Source: Megascapheus bottae (taxonomy: Eukaryota; Chordata; Mammalia; Rodentia; Geomyidae). From it: DNA of 64,000 nt. Below the pieces are notes generated by a model. The model ran no database searches, was not told the origin of the DNA, and saw only the letters and a program-made list of their open reading frames with translations. The stretch spans positions 19,942,777 to 20,006,776 of the forward strand of contig JANJXV010000020.1 of NCBI GenBank assembly GCA_024803745.1, in the 5' to 3' direction. Numbering within the stretch: the first letter of the stretch is position 1; each line of letters starts with the position of its first letter. The position numbers and the translations under genes are program-made. Positions 21,808 to 33,749 of this stretch are shown here, piece by piece.

Positions 21808-22989
21808 TCCTACTTTTTATTTAAGTATTGTTCAAAGACATGAATGGAGACATTTTAGTCAATTGCATTTGTTGGTTAGAAAGGTACTTTTTTGTGCTAT
21901 TTATTTTGACAGTATTGAAATTTGGGCTCTAAGCCATGAAATTTGCTCCACTTCAGATTAGATACACAGGTACACTTTGGTGCTGGGAGTGGTGCCTTTT
22001 CTATAGTTTATTGTTTGAACTATGCCCCAAACTCCTGGAGGTTTTTCTTATCTTCCAAAATGAAATTAAGTTAATAGAAATATTGCAGTTTTATATATAC
22101 AGTCCAGAAAGCTTTTATATATTATATGCCTAAAGCTGCACATATTTTATTCATAAATAGAGGCCTAGTGTACAATGGATCTTATTGTTTAGTACTTCTA
22201 TAGACATATGATGTGTTTCCTTATTTCAGAATTAACTTCTGTGAACATTTTTTATTTACCTATTAGCTTTAATAAACTGTGTTGTGTTTGAACAATATGA
22301 ACCCAATGCTTGAAGTTCCAGGCTAGTAAATTTTCAAAAGATAAATGTCTGTAAATATCTCTCAGAAATGTGGGAGAAGCAGAATTCAGTCCAAGAGGAT
22401 GTTGGAGCATAGAGTTTCAGAATTGGCAGAGGCAGAAGTGATCAGGTTTCAAAATGTGACTTAAAAAAATGAGTAGTGAAACTATTTTAAAGTTTAGAAT
22501 AAGCTAAGGGCTGAGATATCAACATAACTCTTCACATGAACAAAGAATTGGAATCATAGAATGGCTCATGTCCAGGCCAAAAATCTCCAGATCAGACACT
22601 TTTCTCTGTTAGTTTCACAGATATTTCATGACAAAGTCCTTTCTAGTGAAATGTCTTAGGCATGAAGTTATATGAAACGAGAGAAAAGTAATCTATAGTA
22701 GTAAAAATGGATCCACAGTTTCTATTTGCCCAATGAAGATAAACCTATTAACACAGACATAAAGTAATTATTTGAAAGAATTACCATCGAGTTGTATAAA
22801 TATATCCTGCTTTATAGGCAGGAAGATTTACTTTTCAAATGCAATATTCTTAATTGGCAGAAATGAGATATTTCCTTAGTGTTCATTGGTGGACTTTAAA
22901 ACATTGTTCTTGGCAACAGTTGTGAGAGACAAAGGAAAGCTAGAGGAAACTTCAGAACTTTACAAAGGAATATAGTAACACAAGCTAAA
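21808..22989. other. Unassigned AT-rich sequence
   Basis: No exon, RNA gene or repeat family recognised. Confidence 0.5.
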
Positions 22990-23015
22990 CAGGCTGGTTG
23001 TGTTTTAAATTTTTT

Positions 23016-23185
23016 TTTGTCTTCATTGCTGCTACACGGTTCTTTTACATGTTATGTAAGTGCTCTCCTACTGATGTACATCCTCCAGTCCTCTTTTTTT
23101 TTTTCTTTCTCCTCAGTGGTAGAGTGTGTGACTCAGGTGACAGAAGGACTTCATGTATGCTAAACAACTGCTGTGCTGTGTAAGC
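23016..23185 (-). mobile_element. Possible ID/tRNA-like SINE fragments
   Basis: Plus strand GTAAGTGCTCTCCTACTGAT and CATCCTCCAGTCCTC resemble the complement of an ID-type monomer ('...gcactctaccactgagctacatccccagccc'). A T-run follows, then another partly similar piece with GCTAAACAACTGCTGTGCTG. Heavily diverged. Confidence 0.4.
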
Positions 23186-23192
23186 CAGGGAA

Positions 23193-23422
23193 AAGCAGGT
23201 ATCAATGGCTCACACCTTTTATCCTAGATATTCAGAAGCTAAGATTTGAGTGGCACAATTAGAAGTTAGATCAGAAAGAAAAGTCCATGAGACTCTTATC
23301 TCCAATTAACTACGAAAAAATTGGAAGAGGAGCTGTGGCTCAAGTGGTAGAGTGCTGGCTTTGAGTGGAAAAGCTAAGGGACAACACCCAAGTCCTGGGA
23401 TCAACCTCCAGTACAGGCATAT
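23193..23422 (+). mobile_element. B1-like/Geo dimeric SINE
   Basis: Left half with AATGGCTCACACCTTTTATC and ATTCAGAAGCTAAGATTTGA; linker CTTATCTCCAATTAACTACG; right half GGAAGAGGAGCTGTGGCTCA, AGTGGTAGAGTGCTGGCTTT, CCAAGTCCTGGGATCAACCT. The 3' tail is CA-rich (23423-23444), a short start of a microsatellite. Confidence 0.9.
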
Positions 23423-23444
23423 GGACACACAGGCACACACATAC

Positions 23445-25240
23445 AGAGAAAATAGGGGCGGACAACTACATATATAATAATGAACCTTTTTTAAAAAAAT
23501 GAGTAAACTATGTTTTAAAATCTGAGGGAAACATTTTAAAACTGTAATGGTGATTGATTCTTGTTAAAAAGTGACACACAATTGACTGAATCTGTATCTA
23601 TATCTACAAGAATATCTATAAGAAACAAATTTTGAGAACACTTACTATTCCTATAGTAACACTATCACTTAATAAAGTTTTATTATTTCCATTTTGTGTA
23701 ATGCTGTAAAATTGTATCCTCAAATTGAAGTGGGTCATTTTTTAAGAGAGAAGAATGAAATTTAGGATTATTGACTAATTCAATATTGTTTTGGTGCTTT
23801 AAAAAAACATTGTATAATTAGAATTTTTGTTTTTAAGCGAAGATTTTATTTCACCTTGTTCCTACACAACAAGTATATATCCCATGCTTTAGGCATTTAT
23901 CTGTGTGTCTGTCATATTTATGTTTGTGGAACTTATACTTTGTAGGACAAGTGGGTTGTTATTTATAACTTTAAAATATACTTTATGAATTATGTAAATG
24001 ATAATACATTTTTGCATTGATTGCTTGAACAGTTAACATTAAATATGAGCCCTGAGTCTAGTTTATTTTGGACTTCAGAGTCAGAGATTAAATACACATC
24101 CCATATTATACTTGAATAGCTTCCTTTTTACTTGTTCCTTTTACATTGTGTTATTATGCTGAAATATATAATCTCTGTTTTGTGGATAGCCTTAAACTAT
24201 CTTTTAAAGGGCAGTTTCCAAATGAATGAATATATATGGAAAAAATACATTAATTTTCTGGAATTTTTTTGATACCTTCCTGGAAAGATTGCAATTTTTG
24301 GTGATTAAATCTTCTCTGTTAAGTCATTGGATATTACACATTATGCTGACAGGTATATATTCTACCCTTCTCCTTGCTGATCACTGCCTGAGGATGCTGA
24401 CCTCTATGGACTGCATTAAGTAGATTGTGCACACATTGGCTAAGATTTATTTCAACTAAGTCTCAGGTGACTATTTTATGTGTGCTATCTTTATTAATTA
24501 CTCTTGAAATATTAACTAATAATTCTCTGAAATAATTAAAACATGGAAGTATACATATGTACATATATTTATCAGAAGAGATCTTGGACACAACTGAAAA
24601 TTATGGATGCAAAACTAGGGATATAGTGATTCCTGTTATGTTCTAGGAACTCTGAATATAAGATTTGCAGCCTAATATTAGTTTAACTTACTATTAAAGA
24701 ATGAATACTTAGACTTCAAAGCCCAGCAACTTAAAGATGATATATATGTATATACATATAAAATATATTTAGGTAGGAGGTTTTTTTCCTACGTGGAAAA
24801 TTTCATAAATTATCCAATGTGTTGATGTCATTTCCTGAAGAATGATTGGAAAATATTGCACTCTAAGAGATCCAGAGTAAGAACAGGATATGTGCTCACA
24901 ACTTATACTTTCTCTACTGTAAACCTTGCAGACAAATAAGCACTGAAGTGATAAATAACAAGCATACTTTTTCTAGCCAGATCAGTTGACTGCATTCCTT
25001 TCTCATCTTCTTAAGCTTTCAGTGAAATATTTAGTAAGATTTGTTCTTTTGTCCCAGTAGCAAATCCTTCATCTAAAACTACACACAGAGCCAGCAGTGA
25101 TTTCTTGTAGTTAGACATTTTCTGGCCATAGATTATATTTTCTGTTTATAGCTTTGGATTTCAGCTCAGAATGATCCGAATCTCCAATGCAATTTATTTT
25201 TAAATGAGCTCTAAGGATGATACCAATGGCCTGATTTGTA
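23445..25240. other. Unassigned AT-rich sequence
   Basis: Includes short TA-rich tracts near 24735-24770. No exon, RNA gene or identified repeat. Confidence 0.5.
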
Positions 25241-25244
25241 CATT

Positions 25245-25475
25245 AAAACTTGATAGCTCACACCTTTAATGCTATCTATTCAGGAAGCTGAGATCTGAGG
25301 ACTGCAGTTCAAAGCCAGCCCAGAACATTTATGAGAGTCTTACCTCTAATTAACTACCAAAAAGCTGGTAATGTTACTTTTTCTCAAGTTGTAGAATGCT
25401 AGAACTTAAGGAAAATAATTTCTTTGCAAGTTCCTAGACTCTGAGTTCAAGACCCAGGACCAACACAAAGTGAAC
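25245..25475 (+). mobile_element. B1-like/Geo dimeric SINE
   Basis: GATAGCTCACACCTTTAATG, CTATCTATTCAGGAAGCTGA, GATCTGAGGACTGCAGTTCA, AAGCCAGCCC; linker TACCTCTAATTAACTACCAA; right half TTCTCAAGTTGTAGAATGCT and GAGTTCAAGACCCAGGACCA. Moderately diverged, full length. Confidence 0.9.
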
Positions 25476-27392
25476 CAAACAAACAAGCACCTTTAAGCTA
25501 TAATTGTTATAATTGTTTTTGAGACATGAACATTAGTAGTCTTCCCATATAAGCCCATGGATTAGGGAAACTGTTGGACACCCCTGGAAATGATCCAGAA
25601 AGTACTATGAAATAGGCTTGTGAAACATATTTTTCACTAAAAATGATTAGAATATATTTATTATATTCCTATATACAAGCTTTATTAAAACCTTATTTCT
25701 GTACAGCCTCAAAATACAGATTATATATAGCCTTTTCCACCTCTTCTCCAGCCTCTTAAAGTCAAGATTATACTTCAAACTTATTATATACAATTCATAA
25801 AAATATTTGGAATATTAAGTAAATAGAATATTTATTAAATATTAAACTAACAATACAGTATTTGAATTTTATCATAAATTAAAGTAAAAGAACAGCCACC
25901 AGAATGAATGTGTTACAGAAAAGCAGAATAAAAGGCAGTTGTAATGTGAAATTGTTTCTCTGTCATTAATAGTAATTATCTATACATATTTGTTGTTTCT
26001 TTACTTTCATTTCTTACGTATCTATATATATATAGTTTTTTTCCTATAACGGATTTACCTTGAGTTGAGTAAACTTTTCATTGTGTCTTATGGATTTGGG
26101 TCCGCTTCCCACTGGTTATTGAGTTTTTCCTATGCTGGGCCTGTTTCTATCTGATTATCTGAGGGTTCCCCTGATGTGAACTTGATGAAAACCAAGTAGG
26201 GGGCATACAGACTGAAAAAAAAAAGAGTTTAAAGAAAGTCATTGTTGAAAGGAAACAACTGTTTAGCAACCATGTATTTATACATTGTGTTTCCCTAATG
26301 CATTCATTATTCCTAGCAGCCAAGTATATTACACACATTGCACATGTGTGTGTATGCATGCATACATGTGTCTGTGGATGTTCATAGGAGCTGGGCCTTA
26401 AATCTAAACACAGATATTCTTTTAACAGCCTCATTTAGGTATAAGACAATAGAAACAATCAACTACAAAAATGTGTTCTACTCTGATTAATGTGTAGAAT
26501 GCAAAAGAGTTATATCAAGTAACTACTTTGCATTCTAGAAATATCTGTGGTGAATGACTCTGAAGTATTGGTGTTTAATGGTTATAAGAGGAGATGTTAA
26601 ACACTCAAGTGATGAGTTGGAGAGACATGTGAGGGTATAATATGGAAGGCTCTGGGCACTCCCTGTCCACCACCATGGACGTGCTGGATCAAGTGATATA
26701 ATATGAGAGGCAAGAGAATGGGAGGAGTGGTAAAAAGAAAATAGTTTACAAAGGCATACAAAGAGCCTTGTAAAATAAGGTCTTCGGTGTCTGACAGAGG
26801 AATGTCTGAGCAGGTGAGTGCCAAAAGCAGAATGAAGCTTAGTACAATGTATAGAAATGATGCAGAGGTGCAATGTTTTTTTAGTGGAAGATATTCTACC
26901 AGTTGTTTATTCATGTTTACCTTGAAATCACTAGTAGAGCTCAAAGTTAACCTTGACCCTCAAGAACACCAAAATAACTTACTAGTCTATGCTTCAACAT
27001 ATTTCCAGGATGTAGAAAGCCACAGTATTTACTTTTCAGGGAAATGACCTACATACCAAATTTTCAGAAAGCTGGCCAGCTATCACCTTTGAACAGCCTA
27101 CTGAAGACAACAGACTTTCTTTTCTGTTTAAAAATTACTTACTAATATCTTTTAGCAAATGAGATTACATTTTTTGTATTTCTATTGCTTCAGCAGTTAG
27201 TGGGCAAAAGAACATTTGTTTTCATTTTGTATGTCATAATTTCCCACCCTTCCCTCTCCATAGCCTATATATATATATGCATATAAATACATATATACAT
27301 ATATATATAGGTTTTCAAAAAAATCTGTTTAATTAACAGCATAATAGTCATAAAACCATCATGAAAAAATGATAATTTTCTTTTTCTATTTT
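25476..27392. other. Unassigned AT-rich sequence
   Basis: Contains an alternating purine-pyrimidine palindromic patch (26331-26370) and a TA-rich tract at 27266-27312. Overlapping antisense open frames at 26535-26944 encode nothing I recognise. No exon or RNA gene seen. Confidence 0.5.
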
Positions 27393-28716
27393 TCATATAT
27401 TTTTATTTTAATTAATAGAAGGGTTACATTATATTCACCAGACAGAAGGTGCATTACTTCACAAATCTTGATACCTCTTCTCAAGTTTTTGTCCCCATTT
27501 GCTTCTCCCTACCATCTCTCAATCATCTTGTTTCCCCTCCTTCCCTTTCCTATTTCAAATAAGCAAATAAATGAATATACAATATGCCAAGTAACAAAGT
27601 CTGATACTGTAACAATATGAGTTTAACAAAAGGACAACAAAAGAGAAGAGAAATAACATAATACATTAAGAAAACAATCACACAAGATAAAGCTCTTGTT
27701 TCAAAATCCCAGAGATCCTTTCAATTATCCTCATCCTATATGGTCTTATGTATCTAGGTTTCACTATTGTAATAATCTTCTAGGAGAGTCCTATATGTGT
27801 AGTAATTATTATAAATGAGGGAAACCATTGAACATATATTCATTTGGATCTCACTTACTTCACTTAATATGATTTTTTCTAAGTCTTTACATTTCCATAC
27901 AAATAGGGCAATGCCATTCTTTCTGATGGCACCTTGGAATTCCATTGTGTATAAAACCACATCTTGCTAATCCAATCATCTCCTGAGGGGCATGTTGGTT
28001 GGCTCCATATCTTTATTATGGTAAACAGTGCTGCAATGAACATCGTTGTGCTAGTGGATTTAGTATGTCCTTGTTCCTGGGGGATTGGGTAAATGCCAAG
28101 GAGTGGAATTGCTAGATCATAGGGGAACTCTATGTTTAGTCTTTTGAGGAATCGCCCATACTGCTTTGCATAGTGGTGGAATGAATTTACATTCTCACCA
28201 ACAGTGTAGTAGAGATCCCTCCTGGCCAAATCCCTGCCAGCACATGTTGTTATTAGATTTCTTGATCATGGCCATTCTAACTGGAATGAGGTGGAATCTC
28301 AAAGTTGTTTTGATTTGCATTTCTTCTATGGCCAGAAATATCCAACATTTCATGTGTGTATAGGCCATTCTTATTTCTTCTTCAGAGAATACTCTCTTAA
28401 AGTCTTTGGCCCATCTTTTAATGGGATGGTTGTTTCTTTGAAGATTTGTTTTGAAGAGATTCAATTTTTTTAGTTGTAGATATATTTTAGATATGAGGCC
28501 TTTGCCGTATGGTTAGTGAAGATCTTCTTCCACTTTGTGGGCTTTCTGTTTAACTTGCTAGCTATGTTCTTTGCCATACAGAAGCTCTGCAATTTAATGC
28601 AGTCCCATTTGTCCAAGCTTTCTTGAAATTAGTTGTGTTTCTGAGATTTTATTAAGAAAATTTCATCCTGTGCCAAGGAGACCTAGTGTATCTCCTATTC
28701 TTTCTTGTAAAGTTTT
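27393..28716 (-). mobile_element. LINE-1, 5'-truncated, same family as the 10.9 kb copy but older
   Basis: 3' UTR 27393-27790 (TTTTAATTAATAGAAGGGTT, CAGACAGAAGGTGCATTACT) and then the ORF2 C-terminal region to about 28716. Many substitutions and frameshifts relative to the copy at 10929. The 5' break is followed by a T-rich ATTTATT tract and a minus-strand SINE. Confidence 0.93.
27800..28716 (-). pseudogene. L1 ORF2 C-terminal fragment, frameshifted
   Basis: Open pieces at 27754-27960, 27879-28229 and 28195-28464 are one former reading frame broken by frameshifts. Recognisable residues include [13 protein letters not shown] (cysteine-histidine region), RLNIEFPYDLAIPLLGIYP and SEVSEIQMNICSMVSLIYN before the stop. 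It keeps the 26-residue stretch (AKDFKRVFSEEEIRMAYTHM and onward) that the 10.9 kb copy has lost. Reverse transcriptase catalytic residues are absent through 5' truncation. Not functional. Confidence 0.9.
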
Positions 28717-28744
28717 ATTTATCTCCTTAATTTCTTATTTATTT

Positions 28745-29217
28745 ATTTATTTATTGTGGATCATGGGGCTGGAACTCAGCCCCATGGAGCTCAGAGTCCC
28801 TGAGCTCTTCAGCTCAAGGCTACTGCCCTACCCCTGGGCCTGGGTATTGTCCCTGAGCTCCTACCTTGGAGCCAAACCCCACTTCTGTTTCTCTAGAGGT
28901 TAATTGTAGATAAGAATCTCGAGGGCTAGGAGTTTGGCCTAGTGGTAGAGTGCTTGCCTAGCATGCACGAAGACCCGGTTCGATTCCTCGGTGCCACATA
29001 CATAGCAAAAAGCCGGAAGTGGTGCTGAGGCGCAAGTGGTAGAGCCCTAGCCTTGAGAAAATCCAGGGACAGTGCCCAAGCCATGAGCCCAAGCCCAGGA
29101 CTGGGAAAAAAAAAAGAATCTCGAGTCCTTTAGTGTCCAGGCTGGCTTTGAACTTTCATCCTCAGATCTCAGCCTCCTGAGTAGCTAGCATTATAGGAGT
29201 GAGCCACCGTACCCAGC
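28745..29217 (-). mobile_element. B1-like/Geo SINE split by an IDL-Geo SINE
   Basis: Right half on the low side (GGGGCTGGAACTCAGCCCCA, CTGAGCTCTTCAGCTCAAGG, CTACTGCCCTACCCCTGGG) and B1-like left half on the high side (CAGGCTGGCTTTGAACTTTC, ATCCTCAGATCTCAGCCTCC, TAGCTAGCATTATAGGAGTG). The joint, at AGAGGTTAATTGTAGATAAG, is interrupted by the plus-strand element at 28924-29113. The 3' side is an (ATTT)n tract. Confidence 0.93.
28924..29113 (+). mobile_element. IDL-Geo-type dimeric SINE nested in another SINE
   Basis: Near-consensus copy: GGCTAGGAGTTTGGCCTAGT, GGTAGAGTGCTTGCCTAGCA, CCCGGTTCGATTCCTCGGTG (B box nearly ideal); right monomer AAGCCGGAAGTGGTGCTGAG, GCAAGTGGTAGAGCCCTAGC, AGCCCAAGCCCAGGACTGGG, A-tail. 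Flanked by a perfect 12-bp duplication AAGAATCTCGAG (28912-28923 and 29114-29125). Among the youngest insertions here. Confidence 0.97.
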
Positions 29218-29844
29218 TTCTTTGCTTAATTTTGAGCCAGCCAGGAGTGAAAGTCCAAATTCTGGTCCTCTTAATTTGTAAGGAGAATGATGACACATTT
29301 GGAGACACTGAGTCAAGATGGACCTTTGTACAACCACGCTAGGTGCTGGAGGCCCCACCATGTCAGCACCTTCATTTTCAATGGTAGGGAAGGCTTGATA
29401 CTCTTATCTCCAAATTATGAGCTAAGGTCTGGAAATGAAAGAATGGCTCATATTGCAGACCACCAACCATTTGTGGTAAAAGCTGAGCAACAGTATGAGG
29501 CAGTGCTACTGGAACAAAACAGATATCTCACTTTTTCTTTTAGGGTAATCACAGACATGTTATATAGGCTGAGTGTCTTAATGTTATTTTATAATCTTGC
29601 ATTTTGTCCTTCCCCTGTTAATGTAGACAGGTCTTGAATCCACCTGAAAGTGACATATCATAACAGTGATTCATCCAAAATCCATGATGGCAGAGAGAAG
29701 TCTAGTCTGCAAGGTGTTTCAGGTTTCCAGAATTAAATCACAAAGTGCATGATATTTAATCAAAACTATTGCCTATATAACAGTAATGAGAATGTTCTTT
29801 CCTATTCTCAGCATTTTGTTTATGTTCAGTGTTAATTTCTAGAG
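29218..29844. other. Unassigned sequence with a chance open frame
   Basis: A 116-codon plus frame (29287-29637) matches no protein I know. Part of it (CTCTTATCTCCAAATTATGA at about 29401) may be a diverged SINE linker. No other feature seen. Confidence 0.45.
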
Positions 29845-30204
29845 CTGCCCCAGCAACATACCATAAATTGGGTGGCTTTAAACAGCAGGAACTTATTTGC
29901 TCAGTGATTTGAGACTGCAAGTGTTATATAAAGCTACCAGCAGGACCACAGCCTTTTCAAAGACTCTATAGGTGATTGCTTTCTTTTCTTTTTTTCTGAG
30001 GCTTACCAGAGAGCCTTGCCATTCATTTGCTCATAGACAAATTTCACCAATCTTTGCATTCACTCTTCTCTGTGGCTCTTCCTCTGAGCTTTAATTTTTG
30101 TGTGTGAAAGAGAGAAAGTTTTGTTTTTTATTTAGTTTTTGTGTAACACAGATTATACAAGTTTACTAAGCAGGCACTCTCCCAATTGATTATTTTATAT
30201 TCTT

Positions 30205-30431
30205 TTTATTTTTTTGTTATTCATAGGACTTGAACTCTGGACTTGGGTGTTATCCCTGAGCTCTTCAGCTCAAGAGTAGAGTTCTACCACTTGAGCTACA
30301 GTGCTACTTCTTGTTTTCTGGTGGTTAAGAGTCTCATTGACTTTTGTGCCTGGGTTGGCTTTGAACTGTGATCCTCAGATCTCAGCCTCCTGAGTAGTCA
30401 GGATTACAGGTGTGAGTCCCGAGTACTCAGT
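30205..30431 (-). mobile_element. B1-like/Geo dimeric SINE with target duplication
   Basis: Plus strand: GGACTTGAACTCTGGACTTG, CTGAGCTCTTCAGCTCAAGA, TCTACCACTTGAGCTACAGT, GGTGGTTAAGAGTCTCATTG, GATCCTCAGATCTCAGCCTC, GTCAGGATTACAGGTGTGAG. Flanked by TTATTTTATATTCTT (30190-30204) and TTATTGTATTTTCTT (30432-30446), 13 of 15 matching. Confidence 0.93.
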
Positions 30432-30549
30432 TTATTGTATTTTCTTCCACTTTTGTCCTTTTTCTTTATTTATTGAGAAAATCTCTGTGTCTGTATCCAG
30501 AAGACTCTTGAATTTTATCCTTCTAGAAAGCCTTCTACTTAGGCAAGAT

Positions 30550-30700
30550 GACAGCTACTCATTTAGCATATCCAGCTTTTGATTGACTGGGATGTAGCCT
30601 CAAAGTTTTGCCTGGTCTGGTTTGAAATCATAGGTTTCCTAATCCATGCCTATTGAGTAGTTGATATTATCAGTGGGAGCCACTAAACCACACTGACTTT
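30550..30700 (-). mobile_element. Diverged B1-like fragment
   Basis: TTGCCTGGTCTGGTTTGAAA, TCATAGGTTTCCTAATCCAT and GTTGATATTATCAGTGGGAG recall the complement of a B1-like left half. Old and uncertain. Confidence 0.45.
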
Positions 30701-31409
30701 CTGGGGGTTTTGTTTGTTTGTTTGTTTAAATAAGGGAGCATTCATAATACTGGAAATAAAGACCATCAGAACTGCTTGTGGGTTTATAGCACCTCAATTA
30801 TATTTACAAAGACATTATGTCCAAGCAAGGACATATCTCTAGTTTCCCATGGCTATCAGTTTCTGGAGGCTGCAGTTCTAGCCTAGTAAACTTACGAAGC
30901 CCTAAAATGGAGTTGTTTATTCACCGGATTTAGTCTATATCTTTATGCTTGGACTTGATTTCATATCATGCATGCAGGCATGCAATCTTCTGATAAGTTC
31001 AATGATAATAATAAATTCCTTTCTCCTAAAAGGAAACACATTTACTAGTTTTTCTCAGGATGATAGCCTCAAAACTTCTGCAACAGGACCAGTGTCTGTA
31101 GATCTAGTCCACAGAGAAATGAATACCCAATCTCTGACTTAAAGGGATTCATAGTTTACTGGGGCAGGCAGAAGGCTTCACACAAATGTGATAAATGCTG
31201 TAACAGAGAAGTCGGAGAATGCCCTAAGAGACATTTGGACATCATCAACTCTGTCCATCATAATATATCATAAGAACTGACACGATTTTAAAAAGACATA
31301 GGAATGTCATGCAGTGGTGATATCCTGATGAACATTCCATGACCAATAAAACCTATCTTATTGTCAATAAGAACTGAGGAATGATATTATAAAGAAGAAA
31401 ATGGTGGAA

Positions 31410-31480
31410 TTTTCATGGCTTAAACGATAGAGCATGTGCCTAGCAAGTGGCAGGCCTTAAATTGAAACCTCATTACTACC
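31410..31480 (+). mobile_element. tRNA-like SINE monomer fragment
   Basis: CATGGCTTAAACGATAGAGC, ATGTGCCTAGCAAGTGGCAG and TTGAAACCTCATTACTACCA match the layout of an ID/Geo-type monomer (A-box-like then B-box-like region). Diverged single copy. Confidence 0.5.
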
Positions 31481-32839
<1,359 letters not shown>

Positions 32840-32847
32840 TATTAAAC

Positions 32848-33042
32848 TTTTTTTTTTTTGCCAGTCCTGGGCTTGGGCTCAGGGCTTGAGCACTGTCCTT
32901 GGATTTTCTCAAGGCTAGCACTCTACCACTTGAGCCTCAGCACCACTTCCGGCTTTTTGCTATGTATGTGGTACCGAGGAATCGAACCCGGGTCTTCATG
33001 CATGCTAGGCAAGCACTCTACCACTAGGCCAAACTCCCGGCC
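32848..33042 (-). mobile_element. IDL-Geo-type dimeric SINE, minus strand
   Basis: The only full IDL-Geo on the minus strand. T12 tail, GCCAGTCCTGGGCTTGGGCT, CTCTACCACTTGAGCCTCAG, CACCACTTCCGGCTTTTTGC, GAATCGAACCCGGGTCTTCA (complement of an almost ideal B box), AAGCACTCTACCACTAGGCC, AAACTCCCGGCC. TATTAAAC at 32840-32847 and 33043-33050 flanks it. Inserted next to the 5' edge of the preceding SINE. Confidence 0.96.
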
Positions 33043-33261
33043 TATTAAACCTTTTATAACCTTCATGACTCTCCCATTTCCTCTCTAAATTTAAAATATA
33101 AGACATGATATACTAGTACTTTTGTGTTTGATTTATTTATTTAACATAATAATTTCCAGTTCCAACAATTTTCCTTCAAATGACTTAATTTTTAAATTAT
33201 TTTTTATTTATTTACTATTTAGTTTTAAGGTAACACTAATTCAGAAGTTATTATTTTATTT

Positions 33262-33737
33262 CTAATTATTTTAAAATTTTTATTTTTATTACCAGGATAA
33301 CGTATAGAGAGGTTATAGTTGCATTCACCAGGTAGTAGGTGAATCAGACATTGATACTCATCATGTTTTTGTCCCTATTTCCCTCCCCACCCCCCTCTGA
33401 ATCATCTTGTTTTCCCCTCATCCCTTTCCTATTTCAAGTAAACATATATACAATATACCAGGTACAAAGTCAGATACAATAACAATATGAAATTAACCAA
33501 AAGGCAACAAAAGAGAAGAGAAATAACATAGTACATTAAGAACAAAATTCACATAAGATAAAGGTCTTGCTTCCATATCCTGGAGATCCTTTCATTTAAT
33601 CTCATCCTACATGACCTTCTGTAACTAAGTTTTGCACTATTGTAATTCTCTGCTAGGAGAGTCCTAAACATAACTAATTATTACTGATGAGGGAAACCAT
33701 TGAGCCTATGTTATTTTGGGTCTGGATTACTTCCAAA
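33262..33737 (-). mobile_element. L1 3' UTR fragment
   Basis: TTTTTATTACCAGGATAACG, AGAGAGGTTATAGTTGCATT, a C-rich block at 33381-33395, CAGGTACAAAGTCAGATACA, and at the far side ATGAGGGAAACCATTGAGCC (ORF2 stop region). The family is related to that of the copy at 10929 but more diverged; it groups better with 58970. Confidence 0.9.
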
Positions 33738-33749
33738 ATTTCATAATTT

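Larger units (their letters stand above)
29845..30890. mobile_element. Ancient interspersed repeat broken by SINEs
   Basis: CATAAATTGGGTGGCTTTAA and ACAGCAGGAACTTATTTGCT at the start, AATCTTTGCATTCACTCTTC at about 30050, and TTTACAAAGACATTATGTCC near 30800 follow the order of a common old mammalian repeat ('accacaaactgggtggcttaaaacaacagaaatttatt'). The same family recurs at 54420-54780. I cannot name the family with certainty. SINE copies at 30205-30431 and possibly 30550-30700 sit inside it. Confidence 0.55.

Noticed and set aside
26535..26944. Overlapping 112- and 115-codon minus-strand frames
   Set aside because: Two frames in different phases over the same DNA, neither recognisable; the composition looks like non-coding sequence.
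29287..29637. 116-codon plus-strand open frame
   Set aside because: No recognisable domain, no splice or promoter context, and a possible SINE linker inside it. A frame of this length is expected by chance in 64 kb.
32848..33042. tRNA-gene-like A and B boxes
   Set aside because: They belong to the ID-type SINE monomer; the sequence does not fold as a full tRNA and recurs at many sites.
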